From positions 310,001-374,000 of the forward strand of contig JAJSPD010000022.1 of NCBI GenBank assembly GCA_021307315.1: 64,000 nt of DNA. The letters run 5' to 3'. Every line of letters starts with the position of its first letter. Within the stretch, counting starts at the first letter, position 1. Both the position numbers and the translations under genes were made by a program. This DNA is from Bisporella sp. PMI_857 (taxonomy: Eukaryota > Ascomycota > Leotiomycetes > Helotiales > Helotiaceae). Below are positions 1 through 9,987 of this stretch, piece after piece. The notes below the pieces were generated by a model that made no database searches, was not told the origin of the DNA, and was given only the letters and a program-made list of their open reading frames with translations.

Positions 1-1131
1 TCAATTGCAGAGCTAACTCGGCTAACTGCCCAATTAGTCCAAGATCAGAACAGACGCCGACCCGCTGTGGATCCGTTGCATCACCAAGATGAAACGCCAC
101 GTTCCAGAGCTTCAAGCTTGCGACAACTATCAAGGGATGGTTCTCCACACGGAGCCAGCCATTCAAACCACTCTCAGGATCAGCCACAAAGAACTCCTGA
201 CGCTGATCAGACCTCTACCCTCTCTCGCCCTAGAAAGACGGAGCTGACGGAAAAGATAGATCCCCTAGACAAAGGAGATAGTCCTACTTACCATCAATGG
301 GAAGCTTCTATCCGGGATCGTTTAGTAGTCAACTCTGACCACTATCCGACAATTCATTCTCAAAGAGCTTTAGTGTGGGGAGCAACCAAAGGACGGGCCA
401 AAGGATACTTGGAAGACATTTACTTGTCTGAAGAAGGTTTCAACAACGCGGAAGAGATGTTAGAGCTTTTGGCTACTTACTATCTGACCGGGCATGAAAC
501 AGAGGAAGCGCGGAACGAGTTTCATGATATGAGGATGGGAAGCGCTAGCTACGCTGGTGAAACGTTCCCCCAGTTCAAGGCCAGATTCCTCAGTCTAGCT
601 ACCAAAGGAAAGATAAGCAAAGCGGAATGGTTCTCCTTTATGTGGACCAAAATATCGAACTCCCTCCGACTCGCCTCCGTGGGTTTCAAGCACCAATGGA
701 AGGGAGATTTCACGGAGATGATACACGCTTTGACAGCTATTGACATGGAGACTCGTAGAATCGCTCAGCTGAACACTTTCTACACCAAAAGAGCTTACAA
801 AACGGAAAAGCCAACTGCGGAAAAACCTTCATCAACACCAAAAACTTCGGTTGTAGCTACCACGGGTGCACGGAACCCTGGATCGGGTACTTATCCCTTC
901 CGACACAGATCTTCTACCCCTGCTGGAAAAACTTCTGCTACTCCTTACTCTACCGACTCGCCCAAGGCAACAACAGAGAAGACGTGTTTCAAGTGCGGAA
1001 AGCCTGGACACTTCGCCAATGAATGCCCACAAGGACCTGCGATCAGAGAGATTGTCGGAGAGGATGCGGAACAGGAAGGACTAGTGGAGGATGAAGAGCA
1101 TGGAGATCAAGAGGAAAACGACGAGGCCTAG
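1..1131 (+). CDS. Gag polyprotein, 5'-truncated by the window
   Basis: Capsid/nucleocapsid protein that packages the retrotransposon RNA in the cytoplasm. The frame is open from base 1. The first internal Met at 67 is not the real start: the related copy at 15449 (minus) starts 84 residues before the residue encoded at base 1. A zinc knuckle (CFKCGKPGHFANEC, C-X2-C-X4-H-X4-C) lies at about 985-1026, followed by an acidic tail. The middle (about 270-800) matches the Ty3/gypsy gag type in layout and in alignment with the copy at 13833-15449. Gag stops at 1131 and pol opens in another frame at 1182, so pol expression needs frameshifting, reinitiation or a separate start. Domain order is seen; the function is known for the family. 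Confidence 0.9.
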   Translation, partial: SIAELTRLTAQLVQDQNRRRPAVDPLHHQDETPRSRASSLRQLSRDGSPHGASHSNHSQDQPQRTPDADQTSTLSRPRKTELTEKIDPLDKGDSPTYHQWEASIRDRLVVNSDHYPTIHSQRALVWGATKGRAKGYLEDIYLSEEGFNNAEEMLELLATYYLTGHETEEARNEFHDMRMGSASYAGETFPQFKARFLSLATKGKISKAEWFSFMWTKISNSLRLASVGFKHQWKGDFTEMIHALTAIDMETRRIAQLNTFYTKRAYKTEKPTAEKPSSTPKTSVVATTGARNPGSGTYPFRHRSSTPAGKTSATPYSTDSPKATTEKTCFKCGKPGHFANECPQGPAIREIVGEDAEQEGLVEDEEHGDQEENDEA

Positions 1132-1181
1132 GCAAAGGCTCGTTCCTAGGCCTACGCAAATGTGATCTGTCAAAGCTGGAC

Positions 1182-4100
1182 TTGACAAAATTGATGGGTG
1201 GCAAACAGTTTTTAGTTTCTTGCAAGCTTAGCATGAATGGAACTGGAATTTCATTGCACTCATTGGCAGACACAGGAGCAAATGGTTACCTTTTCATCAA
1301 TCGTCCTCTTGCAATACGTTTATCTAATGCCCTTAGCACTCCTATCCGACAACTACCCTACTCTGTGCCAATCAGAGGATTTCAGAAGAAGATATCTAGT
1401 CGCGTGTCTCAATACATTCGCCTACACCTGACTATTGATGGTCGGCGGATATACAATTGCCCCTTTGTGATTCTGGACCTGGGAAATCAAGACGCTATCA
1501 TCGGTAACAAGTGGTTGAGTCATTTCAAGATCAAATTGGACTCAGCTCGGAGTCGACTTATTTGGCCTTCCGAATACCCCCCGACCAAGTTGTGGTCCAG
1601 GGAACTGATGATCCCTTATGAATCCCGGAAACTTATCAACAGTCATAGCGATCACCAAGTGGATGCAGACAGAAGAAATCAAGCGCTAGAAGTGGAGGAA
1701 GTGCGGCGGATGAGAAGATCACGTCCTATCCCAATAGCACTCATCCGGAGCTCTGTACTCCGAGCCCCCTCCGAATCCTATACGAGAACCCTCCGACTCC
1801 AAAGGAAGGTGAAAGCACAATCCCCAAAGCCTTCTAAAATAGTCGACATTTGTCAGATTAGCGCCAACGCGCTACACTTCAACATGAAATCAAGTGGCAC
1901 TGAGTTCTTCCAAACCAGCCTGTACGAGATAGATCGGATTATTGAGGAATTGGAAGCTGCGGAGGATATAGAAACCGAACAGCTGATCCGTCTCAGACTA
2001 CCAAAATTATATGATCTGTTTCGAGACGCATTCTCCAAGATAGCATCAGACAAGCTACCTCCTCATCGCCCGTATGACCACAAGATCCAGTTGGAAGCTC
2101 CTTTGCCCAGCCATTTCTCTCCTTTGTACCGACAATCCGCGGAAGAGCTGAAAGCGGTAAAGAAGTATTTGCTAGAGCACCTGAGCAAAGGTTTTATAGC
2201 TCACAGCAAGAGCCCTTTCGCGTCCCCTGTCTTATTCGTCAAGAAGCCTAACGGTGGTCTGCGTTTTTGCATCGACTACCGGAAGCTCAATGCTCTGACC
2301 CGAAACGACCCCTACCCCATTCCGAGGATTGATGAATTGTTGAGCCGAGTGTCAAAAGCTAAGATATTCACAAAGCTCGACATCCGTCAGGCCTTCCACA
2401 GAATCCGAATAGACCCTGAGTCTGAAGAATACACCACGTTCAGAACCCGCTACGGATCCTACAAGTGCAAGGTGCTACCTTTTGGCCTTACTAATGGACC
2501 TGCCACGTATCAGCGGTACATGAACGACGTCCTGATGGAATATCTAGATGACTTTTGCATGGCATACCTCGACGATATTCTCATTTATTCCGAAGACCCC
2601 ACTACTCATGTCGAACACGTCAAGAAGGTGTTGCAAAGACTTCAAGATGCCGGACTCCAAGCTGACATCGCCAAATGCGAGTTCCACGTCACTAGAACTA
2701 AGTATTTGGGATACATCTTGACGACTGAAGGACTAGAGGTAGATCCTGATAAGACTGAGCCGTTGCGGAACTGGGCTCGACCTACTACTGTTACAGGTGT
2801 GAAATCCTTTCTAGGATTTTGCGGATTCTACCGTCAATTCATTCGCAATTTCGGCTTGATAGCTAAACCACTGACAACGATCACACGCCCCACTGAACCG
2901 TTTGTATGGTCTAAAGAGTGTGATCAAGCGTTCGAGGATTTGCGAAAAAGCTTGCTGGCGGCTCAGGCCATTCACCACTTCAACCCCGAACTCCCTACGA
3001 AGCTGGAAACGGATTCCTCAGACGGAGTTATCGCTGGTGTCATTTCTCAGGAACACTCTCAAAGCCAATGGTACCCTGTCGGCTTTTATTCGCACGTTCT
3101 GTCAGGCCATGAAGTGAACTGGGAGATCCACGACAAGGAGCTATACGCCATTGTGGAGGCATTCCGCAAGTGGCGACCCGAGCTTATGTCGGTTCAGGGC
3201 CAGGTCAGCGTTTACTCGGATCACAGGTCATTGGAATACTTCATGACGACCAAAGTGCTCACAGCCAAACAAGTACGCTGGATGGAGTTCCTTTCTGACT
3301 TCAACTTCAAGATTATGTATACGTCAGGCAAAAACAACCTTAAGGCTGATATCCTCAGCCGAAGAGAACAAGACGTAGCTGCACAGGAAGAAGCTAAGAA
3401 GGACAGCCGTTCTAGAGTGCTTCTCGGACCCCATCGCCTCGATTCTCAAATCAATGCCGAGCTGGCCGAGCTATATGTGTCCGCTATAGACATATCTTCT
3501 TTGGATCCCGAAACCCCCCCGAAACCTCTCCTAGACTCCGTGGAGTTGGTGACCAAACTACGACAAGTCAACCGTGAGTCCTTTCCTGACTTACGAAGAA
3601 CCTTACCTGAAGGTTATCACATCGAGGACGGGCTGCTACTACACAAAGGAAGGCTGTGTGTGCTCCGAGACACCCTTCTATGTACCCGCCTCATTCAGGA
3701 AGCGCATAGTCAACCCTCCAGCGCACACCCAGGTGGAACTAAGACCTACCAGTTGCTTGCTCCAAAGTACTACTGGGTCGGCATGGGTGCGGACTGTAAG
3801 CGATACGTTGCAAATTGTAAGGATTGCAGAGCAGCCCACTCTAACCAGACCAAGCAACAAGGTCTATTACACCCTCTACCGGTGCCCGCATACCCGATGC
3901 AGCACCTTTGCATGGACTTCAAAGAGTTCCCCAAGGATAAGCACGGCTTCGACACTATTCTGGTCTTTATTGATCGGTTAGGGAAAGATGCGGTAACGAT
4001 TCCTTGTCACAAAAATATCGACGCCCGTGGCGTGGCAACTCTTTTCCTTCAGTGGATATATCGATTCGGACACACTCCGGAGTCGATAGTCTCTGATAGA

Positions 4101-5054
4101 GGTCCTCAATTTGTATCTTCTTTCTGGAATGAGTTTTGTAGAATTATTGGAGTTAAGATCAAGCTCTCGACGGCTTACCACAAGCAAACAGACGGCCAGA
4201 CCGAGATCATGAACAAATATATCGATCAAAGACTCCGACCTTTTGTCAATTACTATCAAGACAACTGGAGCGAATTGCTTCCTATGATTGACAGAGCACA
4301 GATGACTCTTCCGCACTCTTCTATTGGAATGGCACCGTACCGGCTCAAGTTCGGACTTGACCCTAGAACGAGCTGGGACTGGAATACGCCAAAGGCCAAT
4401 ACCCCATTAGAGAAGCTCAATTACGAAGATGCACGGAAACTGGCTGAACGCATGAAGGAATCATGGGAGTTGGCCAAAGCAAACATGCTGAAAGCTCAGG
4501 AACGCATGTCTCGTTCGGTGAACAAGCACCGAAGAGCCATCGACTGGAAGGTTACGGATAAAGTCTACTTGTCGACCAAGAACCTGAAGAACTATAGGCC
4601 TAGCCGAAAGCTGGCCGAACAGTGGATAGGTCCTTTTGAAATTACCGAACAAGTAGGCAACGCTTACAGGCTTGCTTTGCCTGTTGGATCTAAAATCCAT
4701 GACGTCTTTTCACCCGACGTATTGACTAAGGATCCAGACAATCCGTTACCCGGCCAAGAGAACCCTAAGCCAGAAGCAGAGCTGATTGCTGGAAAGGAGG
4801 AATGGGAAGTCGAAGATATCAAAGCGGTGCGCAAGATCAGGAACGTTCTGAAATATCAAGTGAGCTGGGTCGGCCACGATCCGGACCCAGAATGGTATCC
4901 TGCCTCCAACTTTATAGGTTCACCACACAAGATCCGCGACTTCCATACAAATAACCCTCAACTGCCAGGGCCCCCTCGGAGGCTTGCAGAGTGGATTACA
5001 GCTTGGGAATCTGGCCAGGAAGACTACGATCACTTGGCAGATGACCGGGCGTAG
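1182..5054 (+). CDS. Pol polyprotein: protease-RT-RNase H-integrase-chromodomain
   Basis: 1290 codons without a break. It copies the element RNA into cDNA and inserts it. Visible in order: aspartic protease (DTGAN, about residue 30); reverse transcriptase from about residue 345 with the YLDDILIYS active site near 461; RNase H near 610 (TDSSDG); integrase HHCC zinc region near 845-890; integrase core Asp residues near 911 and 971 (SDRGPQF) with the downstream DGQTE near 1005; C-terminal chromodomain near 1207-1257 (EWEVEDI...VSWVGH...EWYPASN). Chromodomain gypsy elements target chromatin carrying particular histone marks (family knowledge). All catalytic motifs appear intact, in contrast to the decayed copy at 9988-13773. 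The Met at 1182 may be internal if translation comes from gag by frameshifting. Confidence 0.95.
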   Translation: MTKLMGGKQFLVSCKLSMNGTGISLHSLADTGANGYLFINRPLAIRLSNALSTPIRQLPYSVPIRGFQKKISSRVSQYIRLHLTIDGRRIYNCPFVILDLGNQDAIIGNKWLSHFKIKLDSARSRLIWPSEYPPTKLWSRELMIPYESRKLINSHSDHQVDADRRNQALEVEEVRRMRRSRPIPIALIRSSVLRAPSESYTRTLRLQRKVKAQSPKPSKIVDICQISANALHFNMKSSGTEFFQTSLYEIDRIIEELEAAEDIETEQLIRLRLPKLYDLFRDAFSKIASDKLPPHRPYDHKIQLEAPLPSHFSPLYRQSAEELKAVKKYLLEHLSKGFIAHSKSPFASPVLFVKKPNGGLRFCIDYRKLNALTRNDPYPIPRIDELLSRVSKAKIFTKLDIRQAFHRIRIDPESEEYTTFRTRYGSYKCKVLPFGLTNGPATYQRYMNDVLMEYLDDFCMAYLDDILIYSEDPTTHVEHVKKVLQRLQDAGLQADIAKCEFHVTRTKYLGYILTTEGLEVDPDKTEPLRNWARPTTVTGVKSFLGFCGFYRQFIRNFGLIAKPLTTITRPTEPFVWSKECDQAFEDLRKSLLAAQAIHHFNPELPTKLETDSSDGVIAGVISQEHSQSQWYPVGFYSHVLSGHEVNWEIHDKELYAIVEAFRKWRPELMSVQGQVSVYSDHRSLEYFMTTKVLTAKQVRWMEFLSDFNFKIMYTSGKNNLKADILSRREQDVAAQEEAKKDSRSRVLLGPHRLDSQINAELAELYVSAIDISSLDPETPPKPLLDSVELVTKLRQVNRESFPDLRRTLPEGYHIEDGLLLHKGRLCVLRDTLLCTRLIQEAHSQPSSAHPGGTKTYQLLAPKYYWVGMGADCKRYVANCKDCRAAHSNQTKQQGLLHPLPVPAYPMQHLCMDFKEFPKDKHGFDTILVFIDRLGKDAVTIPCHKNIDARGVATLFLQWIYRFGHTPESIVSDRGPQFVSSFWNEFCRIIGVKIKLSTAYHKQTDGQTEIMNKYIDQRLRPFVNYYQDNWSELLPMIDRAQMTLPHSSIGMAPYRLKFGLDPRTSWDWNTPKANTPLEKLNYEDARKLAERMKESWELAKANMLKAQERMSRSVNKHRRAIDWKVTDKVYLSTKNLKNYRPSRKLAEQWIGPFEITEQVGNAYRLALPVGSKIHDVFSPDVLTKDPDNPLPGQENPKPEAELIAGKEEWEVEDIKAVRKIRNVLKYQVSWVGHDPDPEWYPASNFIGSPHKIRDFHTNNPQLPGPPRRLAEWITAWESGQEDYDHLADDRA

Positions 5055-5325
5055 CAATATCGAATCCCCTCCGACAACCCTCCGACCTCATTTCACTTCA
5101 GATTATAGTCACAGACTACGATACAAGTATGACACAAGCAAAGCAATTCAATTGGGAATCTGATACCCTCTGATCCAAGGCCCAAGTCAACGATCCTTGC
5201 GATACAGACCCTCCAATAACACTAGACCGATTTCGTCACAGGCAACTACTCTCGCGAATAGGTATTGTCGAAGTCTGTATCACGAAGGTGCCGACTTGCC
5301 TTCCGAAACAGGGCCTAACACCCTT

Positions 5326-5900
5326 CTACTCAGTTGCAGGATCCTCCCCCTCCGCCGGATCCTCCACCTCTCCCTCATCCTCGTCCTCGTCCTCATCCTC
5401 ATACGGGTTGGTAGCCCGGGGAGGACTCACCCGACCACCCTTCCGCCCTTTTCCCTTGGTGACACGACCGGTGGCACGCCGGGCGGCAGCTATGCTGGCC
5501 GCGAGGCCTGCACCGCAACCACAATCTTCTTGAGCTCATAGAGCTCCTGAATGGGGTCAGACCGAGTTCGGATAGGATACGGACGACTTACCATTGACAT
5601 GTCCGCCACTTCGGGCCGGAGAGCACGAGTCTCCTCCAACAATGCAAAGCTCATGTCGAGCTGCGTCCTAGGCATAGACGCCGAACTAACCGACACGATC
5701 TCATCTAACGCTGCTGCCGCAGCACTGATTTGTACACCTTGTGCTACCTGAAGGGCAGCAAATTTGGTGGAAACGTACCACGGGATCTATACCAAAAGTG
5801 AACAAAAAGGAGATACGGATAGGATTCGGGACTTACGGGCACGCAGAGAGCATTCTGTGCAGTACAATGACGACAATTCTTTGATGAGGGCCGACTCGCC
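5326..5900 (-). CDS. Antisense spliced accessory ORF of the gypsy element (Cys-rich, acidic tail)
   Basis: Read on the minus strand, opposite to gag-pol. A first exon segment ending at 5837 carries a C-X2-C-X6-C motif (NCRHCTAQNALCVP). A GTAAGT...TTCAG intron of 89 bp follows (5748-5836), then exon 5592-5747 (Ala-rich, then a helical stretch around LLEETRALRPEVADMSM). A second GTAAGT...TTCAG intron of 45 bp follows (5547-5591), then a last exon to the stop at 5326 with a basic patch and an Asp/Glu run ending DPATE. One base-level frame break is needed near 5500-5515, so this copy may be slightly damaged. The other family copy (9150-9715, plus strand) keeps the cysteines, both introns at the same length and the same ending. 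No 5' start is assigned. Function unknown; it may be a captured host gene or an antisense regulator. Confidence 0.45.
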
Positions 5901-5931
5901 TCATTTCGAAGCTTGAGGACAAGCTTCCTCT

Positions 5932-5942
5932 AAGAAGGGGGG
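5932..5942 (+). other. Polypurine tract
   Basis: Purine run aagaagggggg ends 3 bases before the 3' LTR, the expected place for the plus-strand priming site of an LTR retrotransposon. Confidence 0.7.
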
Positions 5943-5945
5943 TAA

Positions 5946-6205
5946 TGTAACAACCGGTATGCCCAAGGTGCGGCACGAAGGTCATGGCACAGGAGCAAAG
6001 GATGGCGATCAGGGTATGAGGGGTTTCAGAGCCGATACGGGGGAGAGTTGGAGTCGCCTACATAAAGGGCCTGCTCCCACTCTCTACCGTGGTTCCTCAT
6101 GTTTTTGTATCCTTCGTAGGTAGACCTATAAGGCAATCACTATCAGCCTATTGTACGCACTCCCATATGCCTCTATTCTAGCCCGTGATTCCTTGCGTCG
6201 TTACA
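5946..6205 (+). repeat. 3' LTR of element 1 (260 bp)
   Basis: Begins TGTAACAACCGG and ends CGTCGTTACA. It aligns along its length with the LTRs at 8424-8684 and 15795-16055 (both inverted) and with the solo LTR at 60153-60401. Confidence 0.95.
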
Positions 6206-7728
6206 TCGGCCAGCGAGCTGTAAATTAGAAAAGAAGCGTTTGCTCCGGTATCGATAAAGCCGGAAGTGCTGTAACAATATCCATTCTTTATTAAACTACA
6301 AGAAATTGTAAAAGCATCTCCGCCTATAAAGCGACGTAAGTCGAGAATAGCACGATTTTTATCCTTTCTTTTAGTACGCTCTAAGAAAAAGACTTTTCTC
6401 AAAGCTCTTCTTTTCCCGACTTTTCCTCATTTTCCGAGCTTAAGCTAAGCGACTCTGGTCTTGCAAAGTCCTCCGCTAGGCCTAAAAAGCTCAGCTCCAG
6501 GAGCTTTAGCGCTGTGTCTGGCTTGCGCGGCAAAAGACAGCCTGTAGCGTAATGGCCTGGTTCTCCGCAGTTGTAGCATGTGTTTGCAGCTGCTACTTTT
6601 AGAGTTGACGAGCGTTCTTTGCTTAAAAAGGCCGAGCTTTGACAAGCTGGAAATGAAGTGGCGGCGGTTAGACTTTTGCTCGGCTTTTAGCTTTTCCGAA
6701 ATGTGCTAGCAACAGCTTGAAAAAGAGATTGCCGAGATGAAAATTGCTGAAAAGATTGCCGAGCTTAGCGAGTACAAAGCCGCTGCTTGGCTGTAGCCGA
6801 GTCCTGGTACACACCGTAAGCCAGGCTGCAAAAACTAGCAAAAGTAAGTTTTGTTGATCGACGGATAGGAGCTAGTTGTAATTGAAAGCTCGGCTTTAGC
6901 TTCTGGAACATGTCTTCTTGCCGCTCCGAAACTGGGATGTTAGCTTTATTTGCACAAAAAAGAAACCTGTGCTTAAACTTAGCGAAACTTTCTGAATTTG
7001 TCATGTAAAGCTTGTAGTATTCCTTCCGCTGCTCGATTTGCTCGTTAGCGTCGACTATGCCCATAATAAGCGTTTCGAGCATTTCAGCCACTGTTGTGTA
7101 GCGTATAGGCGACAAATGGCTCATTCTGTTCTCCAAAAAGCTTTGAGCTAGGCCTGTTGTTCCCCGAAATACGTACTCCAACTTGTTTTGCTCTGTTTCG
7201 AACATTTTGAAGTAACGCCGGAAAAAGCCGAACAGCTGAATCTCCCAGCTCTTGTATGTAGGATTTATTCCGTCGTCGAGCTCCTGAATATCCCTGACAC
7301 GAGCAAAGGTAGAAAAATAAGCGGAGCGTAGCGTCTCCACCGTTAGTTCCCGCTCTACCGTACGGAAAAGAGTGTCCGAGCTTAAAAGCTGAATAAAGAG
7401 TGATTCCGAAGTAAACCTGCTTCCTGTTGCTAACTGTTTTTCAGGTCGACGAACTGCGCAGCTTGTAGTCGAGCTTGCTTTTTGCTGGTGGCCAGCTTTT
7501 CTTGTATTTGCTGTAAAGTGGCCTGTATTGCTATCATAGCAAAGTTCTCAGAAAATAATAGTCCTGCTTCGTCGCTTTAAAGGAAGCCGGGGTTTTGAGC
7601 ATGTAGTGCTCCCGAAATAGTTGCTGCTGCTTTGCCCTTAGCACCGCGTCGTGTGCCTGTAAAATCAGCCATTGTCGTGCTTGTAACAAAATAACAAAAT
7701 AAATAGAATAACAAAATAAGTAAATCAA
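6206..7728 (-). pseudogene. Remnant gag and protease of a second Ty3/gypsy element, cut by element 1
   Basis: On the minus strand: a short N-terminal Gag-like reading near 7690, a 191-codon Gag capsid ORF (6765-7340), a zinc knuckle in another frame (C-X2-C-X4-H-X4-C, TCYNCGEPGHYATGC, about 6537-6578), and a retropepsin start (GFIDTGAN, about 6230-6262) that runs straight into the LTR end at 6205. The rest of its pol would lie beyond the window start, on the far side of element 1. Frames are broken between segments, so this copy is dead. Order and strand show that element 1 inserted into it. Confidence 0.75.
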
Positions 7729-8423
7729 AGGATGGATATAGTATCGAGAGCTCTCTGATTGCGCGGAGCGTAAGCTTACGAGCCGCGACTTTTTCGAAAA
7801 GGGAGGAGGTAGGCGAGCGCTGCTGTAAGTCGTCGAGAGCTCCTCGAGCTTCCGGTACGATATTCTAACCTTCGTAAGGGGTAAGTATTCGAGCCTCCTC
7901 AGGAGAATATTAGGCCTTCCTAGGCTGTTGATTAAAAAGAGCTATAGATAATGTCACGGCACGAGCTGTGGATCTACAAATACAGAGAGCAGCTGTGGTA
8001 CTATACGAGAATCTATAGCTAAGGAAGGAAAAGGAGCTCGAGGAGAGCAGGCTATATATACACGAGGCGCTCTGAGAGCTCGCCTAATATAGGTCACGTG
8101 TGCTTGGGAGCACGGGACGTGACAATAAGCAACAGTAGTATAATACGAAAAAATTAAAGCTAAAAAAAAAAAGCGAAACTCGAAAAAAGCGGGATTTATA
8201 TACGTGAAAAGCTCCGAGAGCTCGGCTACAGTAAGTCACGCGTTATTCAAGGATAAAACGTGACACTATATATAAATAATCAAAATCAAAATCAAAATCA
8301 ATGATTACAATTAAGTATAATCAAAATAAAATCGAAAATCACTAAATCAAAATCAAAATCAAAATCAATAATTATAATTAATTATAATTGATTTTTTTGA
8401 TTTTTTCTTACTACACTGCTTGT
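7729..8423. other. 5' leader/LTR region of the second gypsy remnant and AT-rich filler
   Basis: No gene seen. It holds an LTR-like block (7962-8124), A-rich sequence, and from about 8277 to 8400 an irregular run of tcaaaa/aatcaa units resembling the low-complexity stretch at 38050-38400. The 5' LTR limits of the gypsy remnant could not be fixed. Confidence 0.5.
7962..8124 (+). repeat. Solo-LTR-like element, TGTCACG family (163 bp)
   Basis: Starts TGTCACGGCACGAG and ends GGGACGTGACA, flanked on both sides by ATAA. A related, interrupted copy is at 52807-53165 (same ctgtggatctaca, ggagctcgaggagag and taatataggtcacgtg blocks). Confidence 0.6.
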
Positions 8424-8684
8424 TGTAACGACGCAAGGAATCACGGGCTAGAATAGAGGCATATGGGAGTGCGTACAATAGGCTGATAGTGATTGCCTTA
8501 TAGGTCTACCTACGAAGGATACAAAAACATGAGGAACAACTGTAGAGAGTTGGAGCAGGCCCTTTATATAGGCGACTCCGACTTTCCTCCGTATCGGCTC
8601 TGAAACCCCTCATACCCTGATCTTCAGCCTCCTGATCCCGTGCCATGGCCTCCGTGTCGCACTTTGGGCATACCGGTTGTTACA
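8424..8684 (-). repeat. 3' LTR of element 3 (261 bp)
   Basis: TG...CA ends, inverted relative to element 1. Followed by the reverse-complement polypurine tract (ttaccccctttct). Confidence 0.95.
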
Positions 8685-9149
8685 TTACCCCCTTTCTAGA
8701 GGAAGCTTGCCCTCAAGCTTCGAAATGAGGCGATTCAGTGCTGGTTCGGTGTGGTTTCGGTGTAGGAGTGGTTTATCGGTACTACAATACTAAGCGAACG
8801 CGGAAAACAATAGGAACTCACAACAATAGTAACGCTTGTGAGTTACTACTTTCAGTCAGATCCTATTCAGAATCACTTTTGTATTGTTTCTATTTACAAT
8901 GAGTTCTTTGTGGGCCCTTAAATTATAAATATCCGCTTTTTTCTCAACTTTTTCCAAGCAACGACCACCACAACTATCACCGTAAGTAGTACTGTTCAAA
9001 GAGGCTTCGGCATGAATTCTCAATATTGATGCTTCGCAGATCATGCTTTTACTTACTTTTTCCGGTGCGTTGGCTGCGGCTTACTGTGTGTGCTGTCTCC
9101 GCTGCTTTCGGGCAAAAAAGAAGAACGAGGGGCACTAATGCTCATTTGA

Positions 9150-9715
9150 TCGGCCTTTATCAAAGAAGTGTGGTTATTGTACCGTACAGAATGCTTTTTG
9201 CGTACCTGTAAGTTCCGAATCTTATCCGTATTTCCTACTTGTTCACTTTTGGCATAGATCTCGTAGTACGTTTCTACCGAATTTGCTGCTTTTCAGGCAG
9301 CACAAAGTGTACAAGTCCGTGCTGCGGCAGCAGCGTTAAATGAGATTGTGTCGGTTGGTTCGGCGTTTATGCTCAGGACGCAGCTCGACATGAGCTTTGC
9401 TTTGTTGGAGGAGACTCGTGCTTTTCGGTCTAAAGTGGCGGACATGTCAATAGTAAGTCGTTCATATTTTATCCGAATTCGGTCTGACTTTATTCAGGAG
9501 CTTTATAAACTCAAGAAATTGTGGTTGCGGTGCAGGCTTTCGTGGCCAGCATAGCTGCTGCTCGGCGTGCCACTAGTCGTGTCACTAAGGGAAAGGGCGG
9601 AAAGGGGTCGGGTGAGTTCTTTCCGGGCCACTAACCCGTACGAGAATAAGGACGAGAATGAAGGAAAAGGTGGAGTGGAAGATCCGGCGGAGGGGAGGAT
9701 TTTGCAACTGAGTAG
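9150..9715 (+). pseudogene. Second copy of the gypsy antisense spliced ORF
   Basis: Counterpart of 5326-5900. The C-X2-C-X6-C motif is kept with changed neighbours (KCGYCTVQNAFCVP, ending 9207). The intron 9208-9296 (89 bp), exon 9297-9452, intron 9453-9497 (45 bp) and last exon to the stop at 9713-9715 match element 1 in position and length, with GTAAGT and TTCAG retained. The last exon is frame-broken and many codons carry transitions, so it is called a pseudogene. Retention of both introns in two diverged copies supports a real spliced transcript in the ancestor. Confidence 0.45.
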
Positions 9716-9987
9716 GGAAGTGTTAGGCCTTGTTTCGGAAGGCAAGTCGGCACTTTCGTGGTATAAACTTCGACAATACTTATTCACGAGAGTAGTTCCT
9801 TGTAACGAAATCGGTCTAGTGTTATTGGAGAGTTTATATCGCAAAGATCGTTAATTTGGGCCTTGGATCAGAAAGTATTAGATTTGCTAATTGAATTGCT
9901 TTGCTTGTGTTATGTTTGTACCGTAGTCTGTAACTATAATCTGAAGTGAAATGAGGTCGGAGAGTTGTCGAAGGGGATTCGGTATTG

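Larger units (their letters stand above)
1..6205 (+). mobile_element. Ty3/gypsy chromodomain LTR retrotransposon (element 1), 5' end outside window
   Basis: Gag, then pol in the order protease, reverse transcriptase, RNase H, integrase and chromodomain, then an 890-bp tail, a polypurine tract and a 260-bp LTR (5946-6205) with TG...CA ends. The window begins inside gag, so the 5' LTR and primer-binding site are not seen. Both ORFs are open, and the only nearby relative (8424-16055) is decayed, so this looks like a young and possibly active copy. Its right edge interrupts the protease gene of an older minus-strand gypsy element. The 5 bases after the LTR (tcggc) would be the target duplication, but the left flank is outside the window. 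Confidence 0.93.

Noticed and set aside
5197..5541. Plus-strand ORF with Ser/Leu runs downstream of pol
   Set aside because: It is the complement of the Asp/Glu-rich tail of the antisense ORF; low-complexity shadow.
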